The position numbers and the translations under genes are program-made. The notes beneath the pieces are model-generated. The model did no database searches. It saw only the letters and a program-made list of their open reading frames with translations, and was not told where the DNA came from. DNA of 37,661 nt from Acidobacteriota bacterium (GTDB taxonomy: Bacteria; Acidobacteriota; Blastocatellia; RBC074), in the NCBI GenBank assembly GCA_019639255.1, contig JAHBSF010000011.1:64001-101661 (forward strand), in the 5' to 3' direction. Shown here piece after piece: positions 17,517-27,894 of this stretch. How positions within the stretch are numbered: the first letter of the stretch is position 1; each line of letters opens with the position of its first letter.

Positions 17517-19079
17517 ATGACAAAAAGGTTTCTGCCGTTCCTGCTTCTGCTCGCCGCGCTCGCCGCATATTCAACCGCAGCGCGCCGCCATCCGTTCGGA
17601 ACCTACGCAACGGAAACGGATTTCTATCACTTCTACGGCCCGGACGCAGCAAGAATAGCCGCAGGCGAGTTCCCCGAAAACCCCTATCAGGGTCCCGGAT
17701 ATCCCGCGCTTGTCGCGCTGACGGCCAAATTCAGCAGCGATGCATTCACCGCCGGTAAATGGATCTCGGTGGCCTGCGCGGTGCTTGCGCTGCTGCTGGT
17801 CTATATGCTGTTTGCGCGTCTCGGCGACGGGCGGATCGGGCGCTGGACGGGGCTCGGAGCAGCAGCGCTTGCCGGGCTCGCGCCGCAGTTTCCGCAATTC
17901 GCAATCTCGGCTTCTACCGATGCGCTTTTTCTGATGCTCGCGCTTGCCGCAATTCTGCTGCTGATCGAAGACCGCCTGCCCGTGCGCACGCGCATAATCG
18001 GCGCGGCCGCAGTCACGGGGCTCGCCTACACGACGCGCTACAACGGCGTATTCCTCGTCGTCGCGGCGCTGACGGCGGTGCTTGCAATAGATCTGCTCGG
18101 CGTATCCTTCAGGGCGCGATGCAAGTGGGCGCTCCTGTTTGCAGGCGTATTCCTGCTCACCGCATCGCCGTGGCTGTGGGCCAACTACACGCATCGCGGA
18201 TCGCCGCTCTACAATGCGAACTACCTGAACATGGCGACCGAGTTTTATCCCGAACTCGTGGACGGGCGCTGGAATCAGGATGCTACACGCCCGCTTGAAA
18301 ACGTATTCGATTCGTTCGCCGACGTCATCGCTTACGATCCGAAGCGCATGCTGCTGCACTATCCGCGCAATCTTTACGAAAGCGCAAAGCGGAGCCTGAC
18401 GTGCGATCTCGTGAGTCCGTGGGTTGCATGGGCGGCGCTTGCGGGCATATTGATCGCACTTTATGAACGCCGGTCGCGCGCAATGATGACGGTGCTCGTT
18501 TCGGCGCTGCTCTACTTCCTGCTGATGGGGCTCAATCACTGGGAAACGCGGTATTACTTTTTCCTCGGAGCGATATATTCCGGCATGGCCGTATATGCGG
18601 CGGTGCGCTTATTCGAATTTGCGCGTGCGCGCGGATACATCAATCATCGCGCGTGGGCGCTGCTGCCTGCGGCGTTTGTTGCGCTGCTTGCGTGGAAGTC
18701 GTTTGTGATGGCGCGAAGCGACCTCGGTGAGTTTCTCGACAGCCATCCGTGGGAAGTGCCTGCGGCGTGCGAATACCTGCGCAGCCGCGGCGTAAGCAAT
18801 GCGCGCGTGGTTGCGCGCAAACCGCATCTGGCGTATATGTGCGGCCAGAAATGGGTATTCTTTCCCGAAACGAAATCCGTTGAAGAACTGGGCGAATGGC
18901 TGAAGACGCACGAAGTGGATTACGTCTCGTTCGGAGTCAGAGAGGTCAAATCGAGGCCCGAACTCAGACCGCTGCGCGATCCGAACAAAGCGCCCGAGTG
19001 GCTGCGCCCCGAGTGGCGGAATGAAAACCCGCCGCTGATTCTTTACCGCCCCAATATGATCCAGACTACACGGCATTAG
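17517..19079 (+). CDS. PMT/ArnT-like multi-pass membrane glycosyltransferase (GT39/GT83 type)
   Basis: 520 residues. The ATG at 17517 (MTKRFLPFLLLLAALAAYS) is preferred over an upstream in-frame ATG at 17457, whose product would begin inside repeat sequence; neither has a clear Shine-Dalgarno. About ten hydrophobic segments lie between residues 1 and 400, followed by a soluble C-terminal part of about 120 residues. The first luminal loop carries acidic residues in ATETDFYHFYG and the GEFPENPYQGPGYPALVA block, as in lipid-linked-sugar-dependent GT-C transferases. Such enzymes take sugars from polyprenyl-phosphate donors on the periplasmic face. It is not obviously in an operon: the NRPS promoter points the other way and the broken kinase gene follows. 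Donor and acceptor unknown. Confidence 0.8.
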   Translation: MTKRFLPFLLLLAALAAYSTAARRHPFGTYATETDFYHFYGPDAARIAAGEFPENPYQGPGYPALVALTAKFSSDAFTAGKWISVACAVLALLLVYMLFARLGDGRIGRWTGLGAAALAGLAPQFPQFAISASTDALFLMLALAAILLLIEDRLPVRTRIIGAAAVTGLAYTTRYNGVFLVVAALTAVLAIDLLGVSFRARCKWALLFAGVFLLTASPWLWANYTHRGSPLYNANYLNMATEFYPELVDGRWNQDATRPLENVFDSFADVIAYDPKRMLLHYPRNLYESAKRSLTCDLVSPWVAWAALAGILIALYERRSRAMMTVLVSALLYFLLMGLNHWETRYYFFLGAIYSGMAVYAAVRLFEFARARGYINHRAWALLPAAFVALLAWKSFVMARSDLGEFLDSHPWEVPAACEYLRSRGVSNARVVARKPHLAYMCGQKWVFFPETKSVEELGEWLKTHEVDYVSFGVREVKSRPELRPLRDPNKAPEWLRPEWRNENPPLILYRPNMIQTTRH

Positions 19080-19089
19080 GGCATAGAAC

Positions 19090-19132
19090 AGAGATAACGG
19101 AATAAACGAAAAACAGACGAAAAACACGGAAC
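19090..19132. repeat. Half-arm of the main hairpin family
   Basis: CAGAGATAACGGAATAAACG and following bases equal the left arm of the family hairpins; the right arm is missing. It lies between the membrane glycosyltransferase stop and the broken sigma/kinase gene. Confidence 0.6.
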
Positions 19133-19136
19133 CTGT

Positions 19137-19949
19137 ATGGACGGATTTCCGGAAACGCGCCGTTCGGCAATAGCCGCGCTCGGCAGCGCGGATGCCGAGG
19201 TGCGCGCGCGCGCCTATGAAACCGTCCTTGGATGTTAGCGGCTCGAACATCCCGGAATAGTTCCGGTTCACGATGTAGGCGAGTTGGTTGACGGTCGCGT
19301 ATTTTACGTAATGAAGTACGTGCGCGGCGGGCGGTTGGATCAATACATCGACGCGCAGCAAACTCTCAACCAAAGATTGCGCCTGTTTTGCACCATATGC
19401 GAAGCCGTGGCTTTTGCGCACGCACACGGCGTCATACACCGGGACCTGAAACCGGAAAACATCATGGTAGGTCAGTTCGGCGAGGTGCTGGTTATGGACT
19501 GGGGCATAGCCAAGGTGCTTGGGGAAACTGAAACTCTGGGCGCAGTATCGAACTGCGCTGCCTCGGGCGGGACAGGGCACGGCGTCGTAATGGGCACGCC
19601 CGAGTATATGCCGCCGGAACAGGTAAGCGGGCAAAGCGCAAACGCAGACCGCCGCGCCGATGTATACGCGCTTGGTGCGATTCTGCGTTTTCTGCTTTCA
19701 TCCGCACCGCAACCGAAGCGGCTTGCAGCGATTTGCGCCAAGGCGATGTCGGCGCTCCCCGAGGATCGTTACGGCGATGCTCAGGCGCTTGGAGCCGATA
19801 TCGACCGCTATCTGGACGACCGCCCGGTTGCGGCCTACCGCGACACGGCCCTTGAACGCCTGGCGCGGGCGATTTCGCGCCATCGCTTCATCGTTCTGCT
19901 GGTGCTCGCCTATATCCTCATGCGCGTGATCCTGATTTTTTTCGCCTGA
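19137..19949 (+). pseudogene. Sigma-factor/Ser-Thr kinase remnant with internal deletion and stop
   Basis: The ATG at 19137 opens 33 codons (MDGFPETRRSAIAALGSADA, then EVRARAYETVLGC) that match the N-terminus of an ECF-like sigma factor commonly found beside kinases in Acidobacteriota. A TAG (19236-19238) follows. The same frame then continues directly into the middle of a Hanks-type kinase: LEHPGIVPVHDVGEL, HGVIHRDLKPENIM (catalytic loop), VMDWGIAKVL (DWG instead of DFG, usual for this kinase group), MGTPEYMPPEQV and a C-terminal transmembrane helix (about 19890-19945). The kinase N-lobe (Gly-rich loop and the ATP-anchoring Lys) and the rest of the sigma factor are absent. The simplest reading is one deletion that fused two neighbouring genes. 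A TTG at 19284 could start a kinase fragment, but it could not bind ATP normally. Confidence 0.8.
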
Positions 19950-20040
19950 AGTTAAAGAAAATCGCGGCGGCGTTGAATAGAAAGAGGGCGCGTCAAGATT
20001 TCGCGCGCGCCGGACTCGATCAACAGGAGGATCAATCGTT

Positions 20041-20385
20041 ATGTCGAAACCGGTACTGGGACTGATACTCGGCGGAGTGCTCGGCGTCTTCGACGGGCTG
20101 ACTGCATGGTTTACGCCCGAAGTGCGCAACGAACTGATGGGCATAGTCATCGGATCTACGTTCAAGGGCATCATCGCCGGAGTCGCCATCGGATACTTCG
20201 CGCGTAAATTCCGGTCGCTGCCGCTCGGCCTCGCCTTCGGCCTCGCCGTAGGCGCATTCCTTGCTTTCCTCGTCGCATACATGCAGGGGAAGTATTACTT
20301 CGAGATCATGCTGCCGGGAAGCATACTCGGGCTGATCGTCGGTTTCGCCACGCAGAAATACGGCGAGCCGAAAGCTGCCGGATAG
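20041..20385 (+). CDS. Small glycine-rich integral membrane protein, unknown function
   Basis: 114 residues with four predicted membrane segments (about 4-24, 33-52, 58-80 and 87-105) rich in Gly and Ala: LGLILGGVLGVFDGLTAWF, GIIAGVAIGYFA, LAFGLAVGAFLAFLVAY and MLPGSILGLIVGF. A strong Shine-Dalgarno (AGGAGG, eight bases before the ATG) makes this a confident gene. I do not recognise the family; small proteins of this look are frequent hypothetical membrane proteins. It stands alone between the broken kinase gene and the hairpin at 20400. Confidence 0.85.
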   Translation: MSKPVLGLILGGVLGVFDGLTAWFTPEVRNELMGIVIGSTFKGIIAGVAIGYFARKFRSLPLGLAFGLAVGAFLAFLVAYMQGKYYFEIMLPGSILGLIVGFATQKYGEPKAAG

Positions 20386-20399
20386 TCCAAACAAACAGA

Positions 20400-20494
20400 A
20401 AAAGATAACGGAACATACGAAAATAGACGGAAACTACGGAAACAGGGGGATTTTCCATATGTCCCGTCTATTTTCGTATGTTCCGTTATCTTTT
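20400..20494. repeat. Intergenic hairpin, perfect 31-bp stem
   Basis: Arms 20400-20430 and 20464-20494 are perfectly complementary over 31 bases, with extra partial pairing inward. The right arm ends TTCCGTTATCTTTT, which could act as an intrinsic terminator for the small membrane protein gene. Main family member; its arms use GGAACATACG where other copies have GGAACAAACG, changed on both sides. Confidence 0.92.
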
Positions 20495-20576
20495 GTGCAC
20501 TTGATTTTGGCGGCGCGGTCGGGTAGAGAAAATACAGTACTATTGCTGCAATCATCCGCCTGGAGATCATACATAC

Positions 20577-22450
<1,874 letters not shown>

Positions 22451-22466
<16 letters not shown>

Positions 22467-22559
22467 CGGAACAAACGAAATGATACGAAAATGACGGAAA
22501 AGTTGAATATTTCCGTATGTTCCGTCTTATTTCGTTTGTTCCGTCATCTCTCTTTCCTC
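22451..22559. repeat. Intergenic hairpin between convergent genes, supplying a stop codon
   Basis: Left arm from GAGGAAAGAGAGATAACGG at 22451, right arm ending CATCTCTCTTTCCTC at 22559; the basal 20 bases pair with one mismatch. It lies between the convergent M28 and PLP-enzyme genes and could terminate both. Confidence 0.9.
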
Positions 22560-22586
22560 TTCGACCGAGAATTGCCGGTGTCGCCC

Positions 22587-23867
22587 TCAAAAGCAGGTTT
22601 CATAGAGATCGATCACATTGTAATCGTCATCGACTACGGGGATTACGCGCCATTTGTCGAAAACCGTGCAAGGATGCGACAGCCCGCAGCAGACCAGATC
22701 TCCGACCCTGACCGTTTCACCCTCTGCCGGAGCAAGATGCGCATGCTGATCGTTGAGTCCTATGATGCGCGATGCGGGCAACCGTTGCGCACGGCTCAGA
22801 TCGCCTCCCTCGGGCAAGACAAACAGCGGCAGCGGCAGCCCCAGATCGTATGAACTGTCCCGCTTTCCGAAGTTGAGCAGCGCGTGTCCGGGCTCCGGCG
22901 CAGATTGCACCACAGCCCATAATTCGAGCGCCGGACGCAGTTCCGGCACGCGCGATGCGCCGCGCGTAATTCCCGCCGCCTGGTGCCGCTCGTAAAACCC
23001 GTGGTCGTGCGTTATGTAGGAACCGCTGCGCAGCACTATCCGGTAGTCGTCTTTTGCCGCGCTCGCAAGCCTGAGTACGCAATCGAGAAATGCGCTGCTG
23101 CCGATGCTCAGAATCGGCGCTTCGTTTTGCGTCGCAGATGAAATTCCAGCACGCAATTCGCGGCCGAATGCGCGAAGATCGGCGAAAAATTCGTCTACCT
23201 GACCCGCCGCCGCATCCACTCCCTCGGGCGACGATGCCAACCCTTCAAAGGCTTCTATTCCGGCTACGGACAGAACATCCGGATTGCGCAGCGCCTCGCG
23301 GCATACGTCAACGCCGGCCGCAAGCGAGCGCACACCGGTTCGCCAGCCCGACTTTCCCCATTCGATCAGCAGGCGCACGCTCCGGGACGCACCCGCGCGT
23401 CTGAGTCCCCCGGCGAGGATTCCGACGCCTGCGACGCTGTCTGCGAGCGTGTAGATTTCCAGCTCCGGATAATCGTTGATGAGCGCGGCAAGCCCGCGCA
23501 GGTTGGCTGCGTCTACGACCTGATTTGCGATCATTACACGATTGACGCCGAAGCGGGCGCATACGCCGGCCTGATGGACGTTGGCAACGGTAATGGCCCA
23601 GGCGCCGTGTTCGATCTGGCGGGCGAAGAGTTCCGGCGACATAGTGGTTTTGCCGTGCGGAGCGAGCAGCAATCCGTTTTCCGCGCACCACAGCGCCATT
23701 TCGCGCAGGTTGTGCGCAAGCGCCGATTCGCGCAGCACTACAAGGGGCAGCGGCATATCGCCGCGCAGCACGTTCCACCCCTTCAACGCAATTTGTGCGG
23801 GCGTAACCGGTGCGCCGTAGGGCAGTCCCTTGGTTGTATGATCAAACAGAACCCGACTGCGGTTCAT
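22587..23867 (-). CDS. D-serine dehydratase-like / D-threonine aldolase-like PLP enzyme (fold type III)
   Basis: 426 residues. The ATG at 23865-23867 has GGGAGG eight bases upstream; the TTG just before it is not needed. The alanine-racemase-type N-terminal barrel carries the PLP Lys73 in APHGKTTMSPEL. The C-terminal DSD-like beta domain has a zinc-site pattern: His in NDQHAHL (near 375) and HPC in LSHPCTVFDKW (398-400), the His/Cys pair that binds zinc in eukaryotic-type D-serine dehydratases. Members deaminate or cleave D-amino acids (D-Ser, D-Thr and 3-hydroxy-D-amino acids). It is a single gene, convergent with the M28 peptidase and divergent from the glycosyltransferase fusion. Exact substrate unknown; peptide and D-amino-acid turnover would suit its neighbour. 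Confidence 0.88.
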   Translation of the reverse strand: MNRSRVLFDHTTKGLPYGAPVTPAQIALKGWNVLRGDMPLPLVVLRESALAHNLREMALWCAENGLLLAPHGKTTMSPELFARQIEHGAWAITVANVHQAGVCARFGVNRVMIANQVVDAANLRGLAALINDYPELEIYTLADSVAGVGILAGGLRRAGASRSVRLLIEWGKSGWRTGVRSLAAGVDVCREALRNPDVLSVAGIEAFEGLASSPEGVDAAAGQVDEFFADLRAFGRELRAGISSATQNEAPILSIGSSAFLDCVLRLASAAKDDYRIVLRSGSYITHDHGFYERHQAAGITRGASRVPELRPALELWAVVQSAPEPGHALLNFGKRDSSYDLGLPLPLFVLPEGGDLSRAQRLPASRIIGLNDQHAHLAPAEGETVRVGDLVCCGLSHPCTVFDKWRVIPVVDDDYNVIDLYETCF

Positions 23868-24118
23868 CAATTAACCTCCCTTTTCCTCTCTGTTATCATT
23901 GGCAGTAAATTGGCGGTGAATTTTGCTTCGCGCAAGTAAAACGGGATTGTCGCGGATAAGAACGTCGTGGTAAAGTGCCTCTGCCGCAAACAGCAAAGCC
24001 ATGTATATCAGCCGCAACCCGATTCAAATTTGCGGTCGGACCTCTTAAATATAACGGTCGGCGGTCCCGATTTGCGCCCTCCGAAAGGCGACGCTCAGCG
24101 ATCTTGACAGGTGCCCCG
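23868..24118. other. Divergent intergenic region with a short direct repeat
   Basis: About 250 bases between the PLP enzyme (left) and the glycosyltransferase fusion (right). It contains two adjacent near-copies, ATTGGCAGTAA (23898-23908) and ATTGGCGGTGAA (23909-23920), spaced one helical turn. No promoter with both good boxes stands out. A weak leftward candidate uses TTCACC, 17 bases and GATAAC. No hairpin of the main family is here. Confidence 0.35.
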
Positions 24119-27100
24119 ATGCATTCGCAGTTCCAGAAAGAAGATCACAAGCCGATCGCGCCTGCCGACGCATTTCCCGGAAGTGACGGCGCTCGGATAA
24201 TAAGGCAGTCGCTTCTTCGCGCGGCGCAAAAGAATCTTTCACGGCTTCCCGCCCCGGTTTTCCGGACATCCGACCCCATCAAAGTCACGATCGTGATCCT
24301 TTCCTGGGGACGAATCGAGCAGACCCTCAACGCAATTCGCTCCATCGGGGAGCACGTGCGCATTCCGTTCAGGCTTCTTCTGATAGACAACGGATCGGGC
24401 GAAAATGTTCAAAAACGTCTTCGGGAGCAAGCCGCCGCCCACGATTTCATTCAGCTCATATGCCTGACAGAAAATCTGGGTTGCGCAGGCGGACGCGCAC
24501 TGGCGCTCGATTACGCCGATACCGAGTATGTCTGCTTTATGGACAATGACATCGAGGTATTCCCCGGCACCGTGGAGCATTTGTTCAATTGCCTGGAATC
24601 GCATCCCGAAATAAATGCCGCGGCAGGAAACGTTGTATTGCCTACCGGACGGCTCCACCTGTGCGGGGGCGACTATCGGGTCCGGGACGAAGTGCTGTTT
24701 TACGAACTGCTCGGATACGGCAAAAGATTCGACGATCCTTCCATAGGTGAGTCAGGCCCCTGCAAATGGGTCAACGGCGGCATGACTTTGTTTAGAAGAG
24801 AAACGCTTCTCAAGCATCCGTATGACCTCGAAATGAGCGGGTATTACGAGGATCTGGAGTGGTGTTACCGTCTGAACGGGCAGGGCGAAGGCGCATTCTA
24901 CCGGAGCGTTGAAGCGCTTGCATTGCACCATCACGAACCGAAAGTGCCCGACTCGTCGCTTCCCATAGAGGAAAGAAAACGGCTTGCGCTGCCCTTTATT
25001 CAGGCCATAGCTCATTTCCACGCACGGCACGGCTGCATCATCCAGAATCTTTTTGATTTCATCCCGGAACTCAAGTTTCCGAATCACCAACCCGACATTC
25101 TCTCGGGCAAACTCATACTGACGCTGCTCAGAGCTTACGGAGCGGATTGGCTGCTGGACAAATGGCGTCCGGGAGACATCGATACTGTGTCGATGGTCAA
25201 CGAACTGCTGGCCCGGGACCTTACGCCGGGCAGCGATAATCAGGAATCCCGCGAACTGATCGAGATGCTGATGCTCGTTTTAAGCGAACATCAGGGAAGG
25301 CTCGCTCAGGAGCGAAAAGCCAAACTATCGGTTGAATGGGCCTTGAGCCGGAAACAGGACGAACTCGATGCACTGGCGAAGGAGTCGGCCAGAAAGGACA
25401 GGCGAATAAAATCGCTGGTTGCACACGTCAAGGAACGGCAACAGGCCATAGAAGCTCTTCAGCAATCCCGGCTCTTCAGAATACTTGCATTATATTGGCG
25501 GCTGCGGCAGTGGATGCGGAGTGCAGCCGGTATGGTATGGTCGGCGTTTAACCGCTGTGTGCGGTTCCTCGGTTCTTTCCGCTGGTCGCGCAAGGCGTTG
25601 AAATCCGTACGGAAACCGGCCGAATTTGTGGGGCGCATCAACCTGATACTTTTCAGGATAATCGTTCAGATCACCACGAGCCTGCCGCGCTCGCTCAAAC
25701 TCAGCTTCACTTTTCAACTCCCCTCAGGGAAAAACGATTCGTCGCACGCATCATCCAAAACCCCGGAGTTTCATTCTACTTCGGGCCTGATGACGACGCG
25801 CGACCTGATGGTTTCCGGAGATATAGATTCGGGGTCCGGCGATCCTGAAATTTACGATGTATTGTCTTTTTCCGTAATCGAATGGGATTTCCGCTTTCAG
25901 CGTCCGCAACAGTTGCTGACGCAATTCGCCCGGAAAGGACACCGCGTATTTTACCTGAGCACGACCTTTCATCAGGACGGATCGCAGATGCTGCTGCGGA
26001 AGATCGACGAGAGGATCGTCGGGATGCAACTGCCCGGCCCCGAGGATCTGAACCTTTACCGGCAGGTGCTCGATGATGAAACCCTGGCCGGATTCGTTCG
26101 CGCGATCGATCGGTTTCAATACGAGGCCGGCATCACAAACGCCGTTGTCCTGGTTCAACTGCCGTTCTGGAAAACGCTGGCCGAGGCGGTGCGGAAACGC
26201 TGGGGATGGAAGATCGTTTACGATTGCATGGATGAGCACAGCGGTTTTTCCACAAACACGCCCGCGATGCTCAGACAGGAAGAGGAACTGATCGAATCCA
26301 GCGATCTCGTGATTGCAACATCACAACTTCTACTCGCCAAGACCTCGCGCCTTGCGCGCCGCACGCTGCAACTGCCGAACGCTACGGACTTCGACCATTT
26401 CAGCCGCAATCACTCCATTCAATCGGGACCGTCGACGATATTATCCGGTCTGGACGGCTCCGTAATCGGATATTACGGAGCCATATCCGACTGGTTCGAT
26501 GTTGAAATGATCCGATCCGCCGCCGTTGCCCGCCCCGACTGGCAGTTCGTGCTGATAGGCAGTACGTACGGAGCCGATGTAAGACCTCTCAAACATCTGA
26601 AGAATGTCCATCTGCTCGGCGAGCAGCCCTACGATATTCTGCCCCGTTACCTGGAGCGATTCGACGTCGCCTGCATCCCGTTTCTGATTACGCCGCTGAC
26701 GATGGCCACCAATCCGGTCAAGTTCTACGAATACCTCAGCGCAGGCAAGCCTGTCGTTTCGGTCGAATTGCCGGAGCTTGAGCCGTACCGGGAGTTTTAT
26801 TATCCCGCACGCAATCACGAAGATTTCATACTTCAAATCGAAGAAGCCCTGCTCGAAGACTCGCCCGAACAGGCCGAGCGCCGCGTGGATTTCGCCAGAT
26901 ATCAGACCTGGCAAATGCGATACAGGGCATTGGACGAAGCCGTAAGGCGGCTCTACGGCAAGGCCGCGATCGTAATCGTCAGCTACAACAACTTCAAATA
27001 CCTCCAGATGTGCCTCGACAGCATATGGGCGAAAACCATTTACCCGAATTATGAAGTCATAGTTGTGGATAACGGATCGGAGAGCGAAGTTATCGAGTAT

Positions 27101-27727
27101 CTCGAAGCCGCACAGCAAAACGAACCTCGTATTAAAGTCATTTTCAACGGAGACAATCTTGGATTTTCAGTCGCCAATAACATAGGAATCAGAGCGGCCG
27201 GCGACTGCGAATACATAATACTGCTCAACAACGATACGGTAGTTACCCGCGGCTGGCTGAGCAGACTGATTTACTATCTCGACGACCCGGCGACGGGGCT
27301 GGCAGGGCCCGTGACCAATTCCATAGGCAATGAGGCCAGAATCAACGTCGACTATCACGGTATCGAAGGCCTGGATGCATTCGCGGAAAAATACACCCAC
27401 GTGCACGCGGGCCAAACTTCGGAAATAGCCGTTCTGGCGATGTACTGCGTGGGGATTCGCAAGGAGGTGCTGGATCGTATAGGACTGCTCGATGAGCGTT
27501 TCTCGGTGGGTATGTTCGAGGATGACGATTACTCTCTGCGCGTCCGGCGCGCGGGATACAGGGTGCTGTGCGCCGAAGACATATTCGTCCATCACTGGGG
27601 AGGCGCTTCGTTCAAGAAGCTGGACCAGAAGGAATATCTCCGAATCTTCAATGAAAACCGGGCAAAATTTGAAGACAAATGGGGCATCGAGTGGAAACCC
27701 CACAAATATCGCGCGGGAGTACACTAG
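24119..27727 (+). CDS. Three-domain glycosyltransferase: GT2, GT4-like, GT2
   Basis: 1202 residues from the ATG at 24119; a GTG at 23975 is less likely and the Shine-Dalgarno is weak (ACAGG). Domain 1 (about 55-330) is GT2: VTIVILSWGR, LLLIDNGSG, MDNDIEVFPG as the metal motif and YYEDLEWCYRL. A charged helical stretch (about 400-460) and a basic hydrophobic region follow. Domain 2 (about 575-940) is GT4-like: SFSVIEWDFRFQRPQQLL, KIVYDCMDEHSGF, VIGYYGAISDWFD and PVKFYEYLSAGKPVVS. Domain 3 (about 947-1195) is a second GT2: AIVIVSYNNFKYLQMCL, EVIVVDNGS, ILLNNDTVV and FEDDDYSLRVRRAGYRV. Such chains build surface polysaccharide or glycan repeats by successive transfers in the cytosol. It heads the glycan gene group ending at 33.4 kb. 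Confidence 0.93.
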   Translation: MHSQFQKEDHKPIAPADAFPGSDGARIIRQSLLRAAQKNLSRLPAPVFRTSDPIKVTIVILSWGRIEQTLNAIRSIGEHVRIPFRLLLIDNGSGENVQKRLREQAAAHDFIQLICLTENLGCAGGRALALDYADTEYVCFMDNDIEVFPGTVEHLFNCLESHPEINAAAGNVVLPTGRLHLCGGDYRVRDEVLFYELLGYGKRFDDPSIGESGPCKWVNGGMTLFRRETLLKHPYDLEMSGYYEDLEWCYRLNGQGEGAFYRSVEALALHHHEPKVPDSSLPIEERKRLALPFIQAIAHFHARHGCIIQNLFDFIPELKFPNHQPDILSGKLILTLLRAYGADWLLDKWRPGDIDTVSMVNELLARDLTPGSDNQESRELIEMLMLVLSEHQGRLAQERKAKLSVEWALSRKQDELDALAKESARKDRRIKSLVAHVKERQQAIEALQQSRLFRILALYWRLRQWMRSAAGMVWSAFNRCVRFLGSFRWSRKALKSVRKPAEFVGRINLILFRIIVQITTSLPRSLKLSFTFQLPSGKNDSSHASSKTPEFHSTSGLMTTRDLMVSGDIDSGSGDPEIYDVLSFSVIEWDFRFQRPQQLLTQFARKGHRVFYLSTTFHQDGSQMLLRKIDERIVGMQLPGPEDLNLYRQVLDDETLAGFVRAIDRFQYEAGITNAVVLVQLPFWKTLAEAVRKRWGWKIVYDCMDEHSGFSTNTPAMLRQEEELIESSDLVIATSQLLLAKTSRLARRTLQLPNATDFDHFSRNHSIQSGPSTILSGLDGSVIGYYGAISDWFDVEMIRSAAVARPDWQFVLIGSTYGADVRPLKHLKNVHLLGEQPYDILPRYLERFDVACIPFLITPLTMATNPVKFYEYLSAGKPVVSVELPELEPYREFYYPARNHEDFILQIEEALLEDSPEQAERRVDFARYQTWQMRYRALDEAVRRLYGKAAIVIVSYNNFKYLQMCLDSIWAKTIYPNYEVIVVDNGSESEVIEYLEAAQQNEPRIKVIFNGDNLGFSVANNIGIRAAGDCEYIILLNNDTVVTRGWLSRLIYYLDDPATGLAGPVTNSIGNEARINVDYHGIEGLDAFAEKYTHVHAGQTSEIAVLAMYCVGIRKEVLDRIGLLDERFSVGMFEDDDYSLRVRRAGYRVLCAEDIFVHHWGGASFKKLDQKEYLRIFNENRAKFEDKWGIEWKPHKYRAGVH

Positions 27728-27741
27728 AGCAATTTCCGGTT

Positions 27742-27875
27742 CGGGAGGAAAGAGAGATAACGGAACAAACGGAATGAAACGAAACAAACGAAAAAGCTGA
27801 TGATTTCGGTGGTTTTCACCTATTTTCGTTTGTTTCGTTTCATTCCGTTTGTTCCGTTATCTCTCTTTCCTCCCG
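27742..27875. repeat. Intergenic hairpin, perfect 53-bp stem
   Basis: Arms 27742-27794 and 27823-27875 are perfectly complementary over 53 bases, with a 28-base loop. It is the longest and cleanest member of the family and lies between two same-strand glycan genes. Perfect arms with a sequence different from other copies imply recent formation or arm-to-arm correction. Confidence 0.95.
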
Positions 27876-27894
27876 AATTGGTTCGCTCAATACC

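Noticed and set aside
23975-24118. GTG start adding 48 residues to the glycosyltransferase fusion
   Set aside because: The extension has no family similarity or ribosome site; the ATG at 24119 is adequate, though its own ribosome site is weak.
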